Shown here: positions 33,460-42,640 of the stretch, one piece after another
Position numbering within the stretch: the first letter of the stretch is position 1
Layout of the letters: each line of letters starts with the position of its first letter
NCBI GenBank assembly: GCA_905213905.1
Contig: CAJMKD010000013.1
Span: 4,984 to 68,983, forward strand
Direction of reading: 5' to 3'
DNA length: 64,000 nt
Source of the DNA: an uncultured Sutterella sp.
GTDB taxonomy: Bacteria > Pseudomonadota > Gammaproteobacteria > Burkholderiales > Burkholderiaceae_F
The notes under the pieces: model-generated
Database searches by the model: none
Told to the model about the DNA's origin: nothing
Seen by the model: the letters and a program-made list of their open reading frames with translations, nothing else
Program-made: the position numbers and the translations under genes

Positions 33460-34368
33460 ATGACGACTCACGACGCAAGCACGCCCGAAGCGATTGAAGC
33501 AGCGAAGGAAGAAGCTGCCCGCCGCCAGCCCTCGCCCGACACAGCCGGCCGCAGCTGGACGCCGATTCGCAACTACAGCGAAATCCGCTTCGAATTCTGG
33601 GCGGGCATCGCCAAAATCACGATCGACCGTCCGCGCTGGCGCAACGCCTTTACGCCCACTACAGTGAAGGAGCTCACCGAAGCTTTCGCGATTGCGCGCG
33701 AGCGCCCCGAAATCCGCGTCGTGCTTCTGACGGGCGCCGGCAACATGGCCTTCTGCGCAGGGGGCGACATGCATGTGAAGGGGCTCGGCGGCTACATCGA
33801 CGAAGGCGGCGTGCCGCGCCTCAACATTCTCGACGTGCAAAAGCAGATCCGCTCGATCCCGAAGCCCGTGATCGCGCTCGTCAACGGCTACGCCATCGGG
33901 GGCGGACACGTGCTCCAGGTCGTCTGCGATCTTTCGATCGCCGCCGAAAACGCCCGCTTCGGCCAGACGGGGCCGCGCGTGGGCTCCTTCGATGCCGGCT
34001 TCGGCGCGAGCTACCTCGCGCGCTGCGTCGGCCAGAAGAAGGCGCGCGAAATTTGGTTCCTCTGCCGGCAATACACGGCGCAGGAAGCGCTTGACATGGG
34101 GCTCGTCAACAAAGTAGTGCCCTTTGCCGAACTCGAAAACGAAGGCGTTGCCTGGGCCCAGGAGATCATGCGCCTCTCTGCGCTCGCCATCCGGATGATC
34201 AAGGCGGGGCTCAACGCCGAGCTCGACGGCCAGGCGGGCATTCAGGAGCTCGCGGGCGACGCGACGATGCTCTACTACATGACGGAAGAAGCCCAGGAAG
34301 GCGGCCGCGCCTTCCTCGAGAAGCGGGATCCGGACTTCCGCTACAACAAGGCGCCGTCGAACCCCTAG
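33460..34368 (+). CDS. menB: 1,4-dihydroxy-2-naphthoyl-CoA synthase
   Basis: 302 residues, crotonase fold. ITIDRPRWRNAFTPTTVKEL, TGAGNMAFCAGGDMHVKGLG, NGYAIGGGHVLQVVCDLSIA, FGQTGPRVGSFDAGFG and REIWFLCRQYTAQEALDMGL are diagnostic for MenB, which closes the second ring of the menaquinone precursor from o-succinylbenzoyl-CoA. The Asp in VGSFD is the catalytic-region marker separating MenB from ordinary enoyl-CoA hydratases. An N-terminal polar extension of about 30 residues is present. It is followed by menE, so the pair supplies late steps of menaquinone synthesis for anaerobic respiration. Confidence 0.95.
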   Translation: MTTHDASTPEAIEAAKEEAARRQPSPDTAGRSWTPIRNYSEIRFEFWAGIAKITIDRPRWRNAFTPTTVKELTEAFAIARERPEIRVVLLTGAGNMAFCAGGDMHVKGLGGYIDEGGVPRLNILDVQKQIRSIPKPVIALVNGYAIGGGHVLQVVCDLSIAAENARFGQTGPRVGSFDAGFGASYLARCVGQKKAREIWFLCRQYTAQEALDMGLVNKVVPFAELENEGVAWAQEIMRLSALAIRMIKAGLNAELDGQAGIQELAGDATMLYYMTEEAQEGGRAFLEKRDPDFRYNKAPSNP

Positions 34369-34436
34369 GCGCCATTCGTTCCGAGCAACCTTGCGGGGCG
34401 GCAGCTCGCAGCCGCCCCGGCGTCGGTGACATCAGC

Positions 34437-35621
34437 ATGACTTCTGCTTTTCTTGAAGCCGCGGCTGCGCTTCATCCCGGCCTTCTCATTGAAGGCCGCC
34501 TGCACCCGTGGGCCGAATTTCTGCCGCCCGGACCGGACCGGCAATCCGCTTATCTGGCTGCCCAAGAAGCCGCGGATGGCCCGGACGGGTTTCGCGCCGA
34601 GCTCGCGCGCTTTCTCGAAGCGCTTTTCAACGATTCACCGACGGTGCTCGTTCATACGTCGGGCTCCACCGGGAAGCCCAAGCCCTTTTCCGCCGAGAAG
34701 CGCCGCATGGCGGCGAGCGCCCGGAAAACGCTCGCATTTCTCGGCGTTGCGCCCGGCGAGCGCAATCTCCTCGCCATGCCGCTCGGCTTCATTGCCGGCA
34801 AAATGGTCGTCGTGCGAAGCATCCTGGGCGGCCTCGACCTCGTCGTGCGCACGCCCTCGCGCAATCCGTTCCTCTCGATCCGCGATGACGAGCCAATCGG
34901 CCTCTGCGCGGTGACCCCGATGCAGGCGATCGCCATTCTCGACGACCCTGCGAGCGCCAAGCACTTTCTCAAAAGCCGCCGCATCATCATCGGGGGCGGC
35001 GCCGTCGACGACGCGCTCCTCTCGGCCCTGCAGGCGGCCGAAGGCGAGGTGTATTCAAGCTACGGCATGACGGAAACGCTTTCGCATATCGCGCTTTGCC
35101 GCATCGCGGGCGGCTGCGCTGGAGACAGAGCCGGGCACGTCAGCGAGAGCGGCAGCTACCGGCCGCTTCCGGGCGTTTCGGTTTCGCTTTCACCCCAGGG
35201 AACGCTCGTGATTGACGCGCCCGACGTTGCCGCCCATCCGCTCATCACAAACGATGTCGCAGCACTGCTTCCCGACGGGGGCTTCCGCATCCTCGGGCGG
35301 CTTGACAACGTCATCAACACGGGCGGCATCAAGGTTCAGACGGAAGTCGTCGAAGCCAAGCTCGCGCGCATCATCCCGTTTCCCTTTGCCGTGAGCGCCC
35401 GGCCGAGCCACACCTTCGGCGAAGAAGTCGTGCTGCTCGTCGAGGGCGATCCCGCTCTGCTCGACCGTTCGGCCATTCGCGCTGCGCTCGGCCGCTACGA
35501 AAAGCCGAGAGCCGTCGGGCGCGTCGACGTTATTCCGCGCACGGCGACGGGCAAATACGACCGGCCCGCCATCCGCGCCCTCGCCGCCCGTATTCCGCGC
35601 AAACCAGGGGATCTGCCTTAG
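34437..35621 (+). CDS. menE: o-succinylbenzoate--CoA ligase (MenE-like AMP-binding enzyme)
   Basis: 394 residues, short for the ANL superfamily (MenE is about 450). Adenylation motifs: HTSGSTGKPKPFSAEK, SSYGMTETLSH, LGRLDNVINTGGIKVQ and the C-terminal catalytic Lys in TATGKYDR. It activates o-succinylbenzoate to its CoA thioester, giving the MenB substrate; adjacency to menB makes this role likely. The N-terminal part before the P-loop is compact (about 75 residues). Start ATG 34437, 68 bases after menB. Confidence 0.85.
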   Translation: MTSAFLEAAAALHPGLLIEGRLHPWAEFLPPGPDRQSAYLAAQEAADGPDGFRAELARFLEALFNDSPTVLVHTSGSTGKPKPFSAEKRRMAASARKTLAFLGVAPGERNLLAMPLGFIAGKMVVVRSILGGLDLVVRTPSRNPFLSIRDDEPIGLCAVTPMQAIAILDDPASAKHFLKSRRIIIGGGAVDDALLSALQAAEGEVYSSYGMTETLSHIALCRIAGGCAGDRAGHVSESGSYRPLPGVSVSLSPQGTLVIDAPDVAAHPLITNDVAALLPDGGFRILGRLDNVINTGGIKVQTEVVEAKLARIIPFPFAVSARPSHTFGEEVVLLVEGDPALLDRSAIRAALGRYEKPRAVGRVDVIPRTATGKYDRPAIRALAARIPRKPGDLP

Positions 35622-35711
35622 CGCCGCTGCTGTATATTTGAGTGCTCTTCCTATTTGAAAGCGAATCTTTCGCAATCAACGAAACCGCAGCAGTCCCAAG
35701 CAAAAAAACTT

Positions 35712-37064
35712 ATGGCCGAGCACCCAGAGAACGACGATCCGGTATTTGCCCTTGCGACGCTCTCGTCCGACGCTTCCGAGCAGCCGGGCACCCCTGGCGC
35801 AGCGCCCGAAGGGGCGTTGCTGCGCTCGCACATTGAAGCCTTCGGCTTTTCCGGCCTTGAAACGATCGCGCTTGCGCCGGATGCGCCGCAGGCGCTCGAT
35901 TCCCTTTTTGCAGACCGCCGGCTGTCTGGCTTTCTGATTGACCGATTCTTTGCCCGCGCTGCTGCAAAGCGCATCACGCTCTCGCCCTCGCTCGGGCATC
36001 TCACGCCGAGAGCGCGCCGCTCGGGCGCCGCGGATCTCTTCATTCGCGAAGGCGACGGCACGCTTCTCGCGGACGACCTGGAGGCCGGGCTCTTTGAAGC
36101 CGCTTTCGCGAAAAGCCGCCCGAACGCATCGCCCTGCGAAGCGCATGCCGCGATTCTTCTCGACCCGCCGCTTGGCCGGGCAGAAGCCATTCGCCGCGAA
36201 CGCGCCCGCGCGCTTGCGCAGTCGATCCGAGCGCTCGCCGTGCGCACGGCGCTCCTCGAGGTGCCGGCCGACTGCGGCCGGAAAGGCGCGGGCGGACTTT
36301 GCCTCCCGCCCGGCGTCGACATTCTCGTCAACGCGAGCGACTTTGGCGTCTCCCGCGCCCTTGAACCCGCGTCTGCATGCCTCAATCCGCAGCAAGGGCG
36401 GCCGCATCTCGTCGTCGAAACGGCCCCTCGGCCCATCCGCACGCAGCTCCTCCTTCAGGCGCGAAGCCTCGGCGCGGCCGTTCTTTCTGGGTTCGACCTT
36501 GAAATCGAGCGGGCCAAAGCCGTGATCGAAGCCTTTCTCGGACGCCCCGCGCGCCCGGGCGTCTGCGCCTGCATCGAGCGCGACATTCGGCTCGAAGCTG
36601 AAAACATCGTCCTCATCGGCATGCCGGGCTGCGGCAAGACCACCATCGGCAAGATCCTCGCGCAGCGCCTGATGCGGCGCTTCGTCGACGTCGACGAGCT
36701 CGTTGCGCAGCAGGTCGGCAAGCTCAAGGCGCGCATCTACCGCGAAGAAGGCGAAGCATTCTTTCGCGAAAAGGAAACGCAGGCGATTCGTGCGCTGTCC
36801 CTCGACACGGGGCTCGTTATTTCAACAGGGGGCGGCTCCTGCCTGCGTCCTGTCAACCGAATGCTCCTCGGCATGAACGGGCGCTTCATCTGGCTCAAGC
36901 GCCCGCTCGCGAAGCTCGCGACGCGCGACCGCCCGATCGCGATCGAGCGCGGCGTTGCGGCGCTTTACGAAGAGCGGGCGCCGATTTATGCGGCGCTCGC
37001 TGATCGGGAAATCGAAGTGTCTTCAGTGAGCGAAACCGTCCGCCGGATTCTCGGCGAACATTGA
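35712..37064 (+). CDS. aroK: fusion of degenerate shikimate-dehydrogenase-like domain with shikimate kinase
   Basis: 450 residues. The C-terminal 165 residues are a complete shikimate kinase: Walker A LIGMPGCGKTTIGK, FVDVDELV, FREKETQAIR, STGGGSCLRP and the LID Arg region KLATRDRPI. The N-terminal 280 residues resemble a decayed AroE: SPSLGHLTPRARRSGAADLF aligns with the substrate-site segment that normally ends in a GA(V)N motif, and the end resembles the AroE tail (TQLLLQARSLGAAVLSGF). The catalytic Lys of the N-V-T-x-P-x-K motif and a GxGGAG nucleotide loop are missing. Start ATG 35712 lacks a clear ribosome site; a TTG at 35655 is possible. It phosphorylates shikimate for chorismate, the source of menaquinone and aromatic amino acids. 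Confidence 0.78.
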   Translation: MAEHPENDDPVFALATLSSDASEQPGTPGAAPEGALLRSHIEAFGFSGLETIALAPDAPQALDSLFADRRLSGFLIDRFFARAAAKRITLSPSLGHLTPRARRSGAADLFIREGDGTLLADDLEAGLFEAAFAKSRPNASPCEAHAAILLDPPLGRAEAIRRERARALAQSIRALAVRTALLEVPADCGRKGAGGLCLPPGVDILVNASDFGVSRALEPASACLNPQQGRPHLVVETAPRPIRTQLLLQARSLGAAVLSGFDLEIERAKAVIEAFLGRPARPGVCACIERDIRLEAENIVLIGMPGCGKTTIGKILAQRLMRRFVDVDELVAQQVGKLKARIYREEGEAFFREKETQAIRALSLDTGLVISTGGGSCLRPVNRMLLGMNGRFIWLKRPLAKLATRDRPIAIERGVAALYEERAPIYAALADREIEVSSVSETVRRILGEH

Positions 37065-37077
37065 TGCGAGGCGCGCC

Positions 37078-38073
37078 TTACCGCAGCCCAGAGCGGCGCC
37101 TGCGGCCGAAAAGGCGCTTCAAGACGTCCGTCCCCTGCACGAGCAGCAGGCCGGCGAGCACGCAGAGGGAGCCCGCAACAAAGGTCGGCCCGACCGTTTC
37201 GCCGAGAAGCAGGATCGAAAGCACGACGCCGAAGATGGGCGTCACGAAAATAAGCACGCCAAGGCGCGCCGCCAGATAGCGCTTCAAGAGGCCGCACCAG
37301 ACGAGATAGCTCGCAAAGGAAACGATCAGCGTTTGGAATAGAAGGCTCGACCAGCCGATGACGCTCGAGTGGAAAACGTTCTGGCCGGAAAGTAGCGCGA
37401 ACGGAAAGAGCACGACGAAGCCTGTCGCGAGCTGCGCAAAAAGCATCTGCGTGGGCTTTGCGTCGTTCATCGTCGTGGTTCTCAGGAAGATGATCGTGAG
37501 CCCCCACGAAAGACCGGCGCAGAGTCCGAGAAAATCGCCGAAAAGCCAGAGATCGGACCCAGCCGGCGTGCTCTCGAGGAGCGCCGGCACGAGAAAGGCG
37601 AGCGCGATGCCGAAGAAGGCGAGGCAAAGCCCCAGCCACTGCAGGACGGAAAGCCGCTCTTCCGGGAGCCGAATCGAAAGCCCGACCGCCGCAAAGAGCG
37701 GCGCCGTGTAGAGAAGCACCGACATGTGCGAGGCGGTTGTGAAGCGCAGCCCCTCGGCAACGAAGAGAAATTCGCCCGTGAAGCCAAGCCCCACGAGAAT
37801 CGCATCGCGCAGCTTCACAGCGCGCGACCACGCCTCCTTCGCCACGAACCGGTTCCAGCCATAAAGCAGAAGCGCGGCAATGCCGGAGCGCACGCCCACC
37901 TGCAGCATAGGCGAGACGTCCTCTGCGGCGGCCTTGATCGCAACCTGCTGCAGGCCCCAAATGAAGCAGAGCGCCATGCAGATGAGAAAGCAGACGAGAT
38001 CAATCGGCTTTCTCGCAGCGGGCGCCGGTTGTCCGTCAAGCTGCTGAGGTTCTGTTTTCTGCTCGTTCTTCAT
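37078..38073 (-). CDS. EamA-family DMT-superfamily transporter
   Basis: 331 residues with ten hydrophobic segments arranged as two EamA repeats (FLICMALCFIWGLQQVAIKA opens the first; FGDFLGLCAGLSWGLTII the second). These are permeases for metabolites or amino acids with mostly unknown substrates. It is convergent with the AroK fusion, ending 14 bases from it. ATG 38073 has only a weak site; a long upstream open frame is not believable because it lacks signals. Direction (import or export) is unknown. Confidence 0.8.
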   Translation of the reverse strand: MKNEQKTEPQQLDGQPAPAARKPIDLVCFLICMALCFIWGLQQVAIKAAAEDVSPMLQVGVRSGIAALLLYGWNRFVAKEAWSRAVKLRDAILVGLGFTGEFLFVAEGLRFTTASHMSVLLYTAPLFAAVGLSIRLPEERLSVLQWLGLCLAFFGIALAFLVPALLESTPAGSDLWLFGDFLGLCAGLSWGLTIIFLRTTTMNDAKPTQMLFAQLATGFVVLFPFALLSGQNVFHSSVIGWSSLLFQTLIVSFASYLVWCGLLKRYLAARLGVLIFVTPIFGVVLSILLLGETVGPTFVAGSLCVLAGLLLVQGTDVLKRLFGRRRRSGLR

Positions 38074-38544
38074 GACGCAATTGTTCCGCTCGGTTTGGTT
38101 CGTTGATTCGGCTCTTCTTTCAGACGGCCGCCCGAGAGGCTGGCGGCTTCTGCAGAAGGCGCGCAAAGATTGTAGCCAAGGCGCTCCGAGCGAGCGTTCT
38201 GCTTTCGTCGCTTTCGCTGCAGCGCGGCGCGCCGCAGTCAGTCCGGGCGCAAAAAGAGGAAAAGCGGCGCTGAGAAACAGGCCCAAAGCCCGCCCTCCGG
38301 TCCCGCGCTTCATACCATCGCCGGCACCGGCGGCAGGCTTTGCCGGCATGGCGGAAAAGTGCGGTCAACCATCGATGCGGGGCCTCCGGCGCGTCGATGG
38401 GACGTCGTTGGGGCATCGACATTTATTCTCAACATCAGCGCTGATTTCAAGTTCATTTGAAAATTTTATATATTATCGGTTTGCATCATGCGCATCCCGC
38501 GCATGACAATGCTTCCCTGCCCAACAAATACCTAAAGTTATCCC
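38074..38544. other. divergent intergenic region with AT-rich promoter
   Basis: No gene seen. It contains CCATCGA/TCGATGG (38370-38400), a segment similar to one at 59701-59721, an AT-rich run at 38455-38478 that probably holds the esterase promoter, an ATTTGAA half-site (38455) like the dyad at 39777, and CATGCGC-N5-GCGCATG at 38487-38505, 40 bases before the esterase start. Confidence 0.4.
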
Positions 38545-39615
38545 ATGAAAACACGACTTTCGACAAAGCATTTCTTCAGCTTTTTCTGCACCGCCCTCTT
38601 CGCCTCGGGCGTCCTCCTCTCCCATCCTGCAGCCGCAGACGCCGCCGGCGCGCGCAGCTTTGCGGCACCTGAAACAGTGAGCGCCGAAATGGCGAAAACG
38701 GTTGCTGCGCCCCCGCCTGCGCTCTGGCTCACGGCGCCTGAGAGCGATGCCGCACTCTCAAAGATGGCTGCAAACTTTGCAAAGGCAGGCGCAGCGACAG
38801 CCGAAGCCATCGTGCAGCAGTACGGCATTTCCGTTGAGGAAACGACGCTTGCGGGCGTGCCGGTGCGCATCCTTTCGCCCAAAGCCGCCGACCCCGCGAA
38901 AAAAGGCAAAGTCATCCTCTACATTCACGGCGGCGGCTATGTCTTCGGCCACGGCATCGCCGGCATCACCGAAGGCGCGCTTCTCACCGGCCTCGAAGGC
39001 TGGACGGTCGCTGCGGTCGACTACCGCATGGCGCCGGAACACCGCTATCCGGCCGCGATCGATGATGCGTTCGCCGTTTATAAGGAACTTCTCAAGGATC
39101 ACCGTCCTCAAGACATCGCCGTCTTCGGCACCTCGACGGGCGGCGCCATGACGCTCATCCTGTCGCTCCAGGCGCATGCAGCGGGCGTGCCGCAGCCGGG
39201 CGCCCTCATTTCGGGCACGCCCTGGGCCGACATCCGGAAGGTGGGCGACACGTACTTCACGAACGACGGCGTCGACAATGTGCTCGGCACCTACGACAAG
39301 ATGCTTCGCACCGCAGCGAAAGCCTATGTCGGGAGCGCCGACCCGGCCGATCCGCTGATTTCGCCCGTGCTTGCTGCCGATGAGGCGCTCGCCGCCTTCC
39401 CGCCCACGCTCCTCGTTTCAGGCACGCGGGATCTCTTCCTCAGCAACACGGTTCGCATGCATAAGCGCCTGCTGATGAATGACGTGCACGCCGAGCTGAT
39501 CGTTCACGAAGCGCTTTCGCATGCGCAGTACTACCTCAACACGAAGGCGCCTGAGACAGCCGAGCACTATCAGCTCCTCGACGACTTCCTTGAACGGACG
39601 CTTCTCAAAAACTGA
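38545..39615 (+). CDS. exported alpha/beta hydrolase, HSL-type esterase
   Basis: 356 residues. The Sec signal peptide (about 1-33) ends near AAADAA. Catalytic features: oxyanion motif HGGGYVFGHG, YRMAPEHRYPAA, nucleophile in GTSTGGA, Asp in SGTRDLFLSN and His in EALSHAQYYL. This is the hormone-sensitive-lipase class, hydrolysing short acyl esters, here in the periplasm or outside. A steady downstream set of exported redox-like proteins (39882, 40509) suggests a shared locus. Substrate unknown. Confidence 0.83.
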   Translation: MKTRLSTKHFFSFFCTALFASGVLLSHPAAADAAGARSFAAPETVSAEMAKTVAAPPPALWLTAPESDAALSKMAANFAKAGAATAEAIVQQYGISVEETTLAGVPVRILSPKAADPAKKGKVILYIHGGGYVFGHGIAGITEGALLTGLEGWTVAAVDYRMAPEHRYPAAIDDAFAVYKELLKDHRPQDIAVFGTSTGGAMTLILSLQAHAAGVPQPGALISGTPWADIRKVGDTYFTNDGVDNVLGTYDKMLRTAAKAYVGSADPADPLISPVLAADEALAAFPPTLLVSGTRDLFLSNTVRMHKRLLMNDVHAELIVHEALSHAQYYLNTKAPETAEHYQLLDDFLERTLLKN

Positions 39616-39635
39616 AGGCTTGAGTCCTAAGGCTT

Positions 39636-39671
39636 GACGCCCCGCGGCGGCTCGTTCCGCCACGGGGCGTC
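39636..39671 (+). terminator. probable terminator of the esterase gene
   Basis: A long near-perfect stem GACGCCCCG-c-GGCGG / CCGCC-a-CGGGGCGTC with a 6-base loop, 20 bases past the stop. It is followed by ATTGTG only, so the T-tail is poor. Confidence 0.45.
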
Positions 39672-39776
39672 ATTGTGCCGAGACCTTCATTGAAAAGCGG
39701 CGCTGCGCCTTGCGCGCCAACTTGCGCCGAGGCGCTTCTTGCTCGTTTTTCTCATTCGTTTGCTGCATCAAACTGC

Positions 39777-39797
39777 ATTCAAATAAATCATTTGAAT
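39777..39797. promoter_or_regulatory. candidate LysR-type operator, ATTCAAA-N7-TTTGAAT
   Basis: Perfect 7-bp arms with a 7-base gap, 84 bp before the Tat flavodoxin start. An identical half-site (ATTCAAAT) occurs at 43172-43179 in front of the LysR gene, and a near match at 38455 in front of the esterase. It is the candidate binding site of the LysR regulator encoded at 43223. Confidence 0.5.
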
Positions 39798-39881
39798 TAG
39801 TCTCCCTTCGCTCCTATAGTCGTTTTAAGAAAAGACGGGAGAGACCCGCCATCCAATACAAGCAACATCCGGAGACATCAA

Positions 39882-40460
39882 ATGACAAAGATGAACCGCC
39901 GCCGCTGCCTGCAGCTCGCTGCGGGCGCAGCCGTGCTCGGCCTCGGTTCGGGCGCCTTTGCCCGCGCCGCCCATGCAGCCGCACCGAAGAAGGCGATCGT
40001 GATCTACTACTCGCGCTCGGGCAACACCGAAGCGCTCGCAAAGATGATCGCCGAAAAAACGGGCGCCGAGACGCTCCGTCTCGATGTGAAGGAGCCCTAC
40101 GCACCCGACTACGACGACATGACCTACATCGCCCGCGATGAAGTCCGCGCCGGCGCGCGCCGCGAGCTTTCGACCGCCGTTCCGGATCTTTCCGCCTACG
40201 ACACTGTCTTTCTCGGCACGCCCTACTGGTGGGGCAGCATTTCTGTTCCCATGAACACCTTCCTCCTCGACCACAACCTGGCAGGGAAGACGGTGGCGCC
40301 CTTCATCACTTCGGGGAGCTCCTCGCCCGACGGCGCCCTTGCGCGCATGCGCGCGCTCTGCCCGCAGGCGAAGTTCGTCGAGCACTTCTACGTGCCGGGC
40401 AGCCGCGCCGCAGGCGCCAAAGCTGACGTTGAGGCCTGGCTCGGTCGACTTGGCTTTTAA
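39882..40460 (+). CDS. Tat-exported flavodoxin
   Basis: 192 residues. A twin-arginine signal (NRRRCLQLAAG, from residue 5) precedes a flavodoxin fold: IVIYYSRSGNTEALA is the FMN phosphate loop, LGTPYWWGSISVPM and APFITSGSSSPDGAL are the isoalloxazine loops. Flavodoxins are normally cytoplasmic; Tat export keeps the FMN bound and places it in the periplasm. It is followed by a Tat-signal carboxymuconolactone-decarboxylase-like protein. RBS GGAGA is present. It probably carries electrons between an inner-membrane donor and a periplasmic partner, but the partner is not identified. Confidence 0.85.
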   Translation: MTKMNRRRCLQLAAGAAVLGLGSGAFARAAHAAAPKKAIVIYYSRSGNTEALAKMIAEKTGAETLRLDVKEPYAPDYDDMTYIARDEVRAGARRELSTAVPDLSAYDTVFLGTPYWWGSISVPMNTFLLDHNLAGKTVAPFITSGSSSPDGALARMRALCPQAKFVEHFYVPGSRAAGAKADVEAWLGRLGF

Positions 40461-40508
40461 TCGACGCGCCCGGCCTCTGCTACCACACCAAACACGCCAT
40501 ACAGAAAC

Positions 40509-41297
40509 ATGAAGCGAAGAACCGTACTGCAGACGGCGGCCGGTGCCGCCGTAATCAATCTTTTAATGGAAGGAACAACGATGGCTCAGGAAAATCAAGC
40601 CGCAGGCGCAATCCGCACGGACGCCGATGCAATTCTCGAGCGGTTGATGACAAAGGACGTGCCGGCGGCTGTTGCGTACGACGACCGCATGCGCACGCTG
40701 ATTGCTGTGGCTTCGCTCACCGCTCAGGACGAGAGCGACGTGCTCGAAGAAGTTGCCGCAGCAGCGCTCAAGCGCGGCATCGATCCGCTCGCCATGCGCG
40801 AAGCGGCCATGCAGGCGATGGCCTATTCGGGGCTCCCGACCACGATCCGCGCGGTCCGAGCAATTGCAGCCGCCTGCGCAGTCGCAGGCAAAGCTTTCCC
40901 GACCGAATCCGCTGCAACGGTGACGGACGAGAATCGCTTTGAAAAGGGGCTCGCTGTTCAGACGGGGATCTTCGGCGACGCCATCACGACCATGCACAAG
41001 AACGCCAAGCCGGATGAACGTCCCATTACGGTCGACCTCCTCACGGGCTTCTGCTTCGGCGACACCTACACCCGCACGGGGCTCACCCTCAAGGAGCGCG
41101 AGCTTCTCACCTTCGTCGTGATCGCCTCCATGGGCGGGTGCGAGCCGCAGGTGAAGGCGCATGCGGGCGGCAACATTCTCGTCGGCAACACCCGCAAGAT
41201 GCTCATTGACGCCATCGTCGTCATGATCCCCTTCATCGGCTTCCCGAAGACGCTCAATGCGCTTGCCATGGTGAACGAAGCCGCGCCTGCGAAGTAA
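40509..41297 (+). CDS. carboxymuconolactone-decarboxylase/AhpD-like protein with Tat signal
   Basis: 262 residues. An N-terminal KRRTVLQTAAGAA segment resembles a Tat signal. Two CMD-like helical repeats follow; the core is TGLTLKERELLTFVVIASMGGCEPQVKAH with the downstream PFIGFPKTLNALA. It lacks the CxxC-H peroxidase motif of AhpD, so a decarboxylase, lyase or binding role is more likely than peroxidase. It starts 48 bases after the flavodoxin gene and is probably co-transcribed with it. If the Tat signal is real, both proteins act in the periplasm; ATG 40581 would give a cytoplasmic form. Confidence 0.75.
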   Translation: MKRRTVLQTAAGAAVINLLMEGTTMAQENQAAGAIRTDADAILERLMTKDVPAAVAYDDRMRTLIAVASLTAQDESDVLEEVAAAALKRGIDPLAMREAAMQAMAYSGLPTTIRAVRAIAAACAVAGKAFPTESAATVTDENRFEKGLAVQTGIFGDAITTMHKNAKPDERPITVDLLTGFCFGDTYTRTGLTLKERELLTFVVIASMGGCEPQVKAHAGGNILVGNTRKMLIDAIVVMIPFIGFPKTLNALAMVNEAAPAK

Positions 41298-41452
41298 GCA
41301 AGTCCGGCGTTTCGGACAAAAGCGCTTCTCCTTTGCGCCGTCTGCAGCTGCGTTTCCTCCTTAGCGCAGGGCAGGCGGCGCTTCTTTTGCCGGCATTTGC
41401 CAGCGGCCGCGCGCTTCGCACCCTGGCGCGAGACGCGGCGGCAACCCGTCTT

Positions 41453-42397
41453 TCAGTGCCGCTGGGGCGCATGCGTGCCTGCGCTGGCGGCATAAAGGAC
41501 GGCTGCTGTAGCGACGCAGAAGAGCGCCGCCGTTTCCGCGCTCGAAAGCGGCTCGCCGAAAACGAAAACCCCGAGAAGCAGCGTGAGCACCGGACTCAGA
41601 AACTGGATGATGCCGAGTATCGAGAGCGGCAGGCGCTGCGCCGCGAGCGAAAAGAGGATCATCGGTATGGCGGTGACCAGCCCCGTGCCGATCAGCACAT
41701 ACGAAATGCCGTCGGCGAAGCCGGCAGCAAACAAATCGAGCGCCGCGCCCGCCCTCGAGAGACAAAGCCATGCGAGCGCAAAGGGCAGCATCAGCGCATG
41801 CTCAAGCGCCACGCTTTCCATCGGCGCGAGCGTCACTTTCTTCTTGAGCGCGCCGTAGATGGCCCAGGTGGCCGAAACGGAAAGCGCAATGGTCGGAAAC
41901 CGGTCCAAGCCGGTCACAAGCGCTGCTACGCCGACCGCCGCCACAGCGAGCGCAGCCGCACGGATCTTCGAAACGCGCTCGCCGAAGATGAGGATGCCGA
42001 TCGCAACCGTCGCGAGCGGCGTCAGAAACGTGCCGAGCCCGAGCTCGACCACGCGTCCCGTGTTGACGCCCAGAATATTGATGAGCCAGTTGGCGCTCGC
42101 AAAGACGGAAGCGGCCGTCACAAGCGCAGCCGTTCTTCGCTGCGGCTTCGAAAAGACGGCGCGCGTGCGCGAAATCGTCTGAGAGAGGCGCCCCTGAAGC
42201 AGGAGCAGCATCACAATGAAGACAAAGGACCAGACGATTCGATGCGCCAGAATGTCAACGGCATCGACCGCCGCCATCAAGTGCCAATAGAGCGGCATGA
42301 CGCCCCAAAACACATAGGCGGCAATCGCGCCCGCCAGACCCCAAAAGGTCGGTGACTCGCGCTGCATCAAGCTCTCGTGCCTGCTTCCTATCATCAT
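41453..42397 (-). CDS. RarD-type EamA/DMT-superfamily permease
   Basis: 314 residues with ten hydrophobic helices. AYVFWGVMPLYWHLMAAV and ILAHRIVWSFVFI open the chain, and SILGIIQFLSPVLTLLLGVF is the RarD-subgroup signature. Substrate not established for the family. Start ATG 42397 has GAGAAG nearby but tightly spaced; ATG 42367 is an alternative. It lies convergently downstream of the flavodoxin/CMD operon. Confidence 0.8.
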   Translation of the reverse strand: MMIGSRHESLMQRESPTFWGLAGAIAAYVFWGVMPLYWHLMAAVDAVDILAHRIVWSFVFIVMLLLLQGRLSQTISRTRAVFSKPQRRTAALVTAASVFASANWLINILGVNTGRVVELGLGTFLTPLATVAIGILIFGERVSKIRAAALAVAAVGVAALVTGLDRFPTIALSVSATWAIYGALKKKVTLAPMESVALEHALMLPFALAWLCLSRAGAALDLFAAGFADGISYVLIGTGLVTAIPMILFSLAAQRLPLSILGIIQFLSPVLTLLLGVFVFGEPLSSAETAALFCVATAAVLYAASAGTHAPQRH

Positions 42398-42640
42398 GCT
42401 TCTCACTTTGACGTTCCGAGACGCGCCTTTTGCGGCTTTTGCGGCTTGGCGCGTTCTGTCAAAGTGTACGCCGATAGCTGAGACGGCCTCAGGCATCGCC
42501 GGCGGCGGGCGCTTCCGGCAGCAATCCTCGCCCTTTTTGCGAGGCTCAATGCTTCAAATTCGAGGCGAGCGGCAGCCGCTTCAGAAGCGGCGCCGCTTCT
42601 TCTCTCGCCCGGGCCGCAGTGCGCAGCCCAGACATGGCTG

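Noticed and set aside
39882..40460. Flavodoxin gene as an ordinary cytoplasmic electron carrier
   Set aside because: A clear twin-arginine signal precedes the flavodoxin fold, and the start is well supported by GGAGA.
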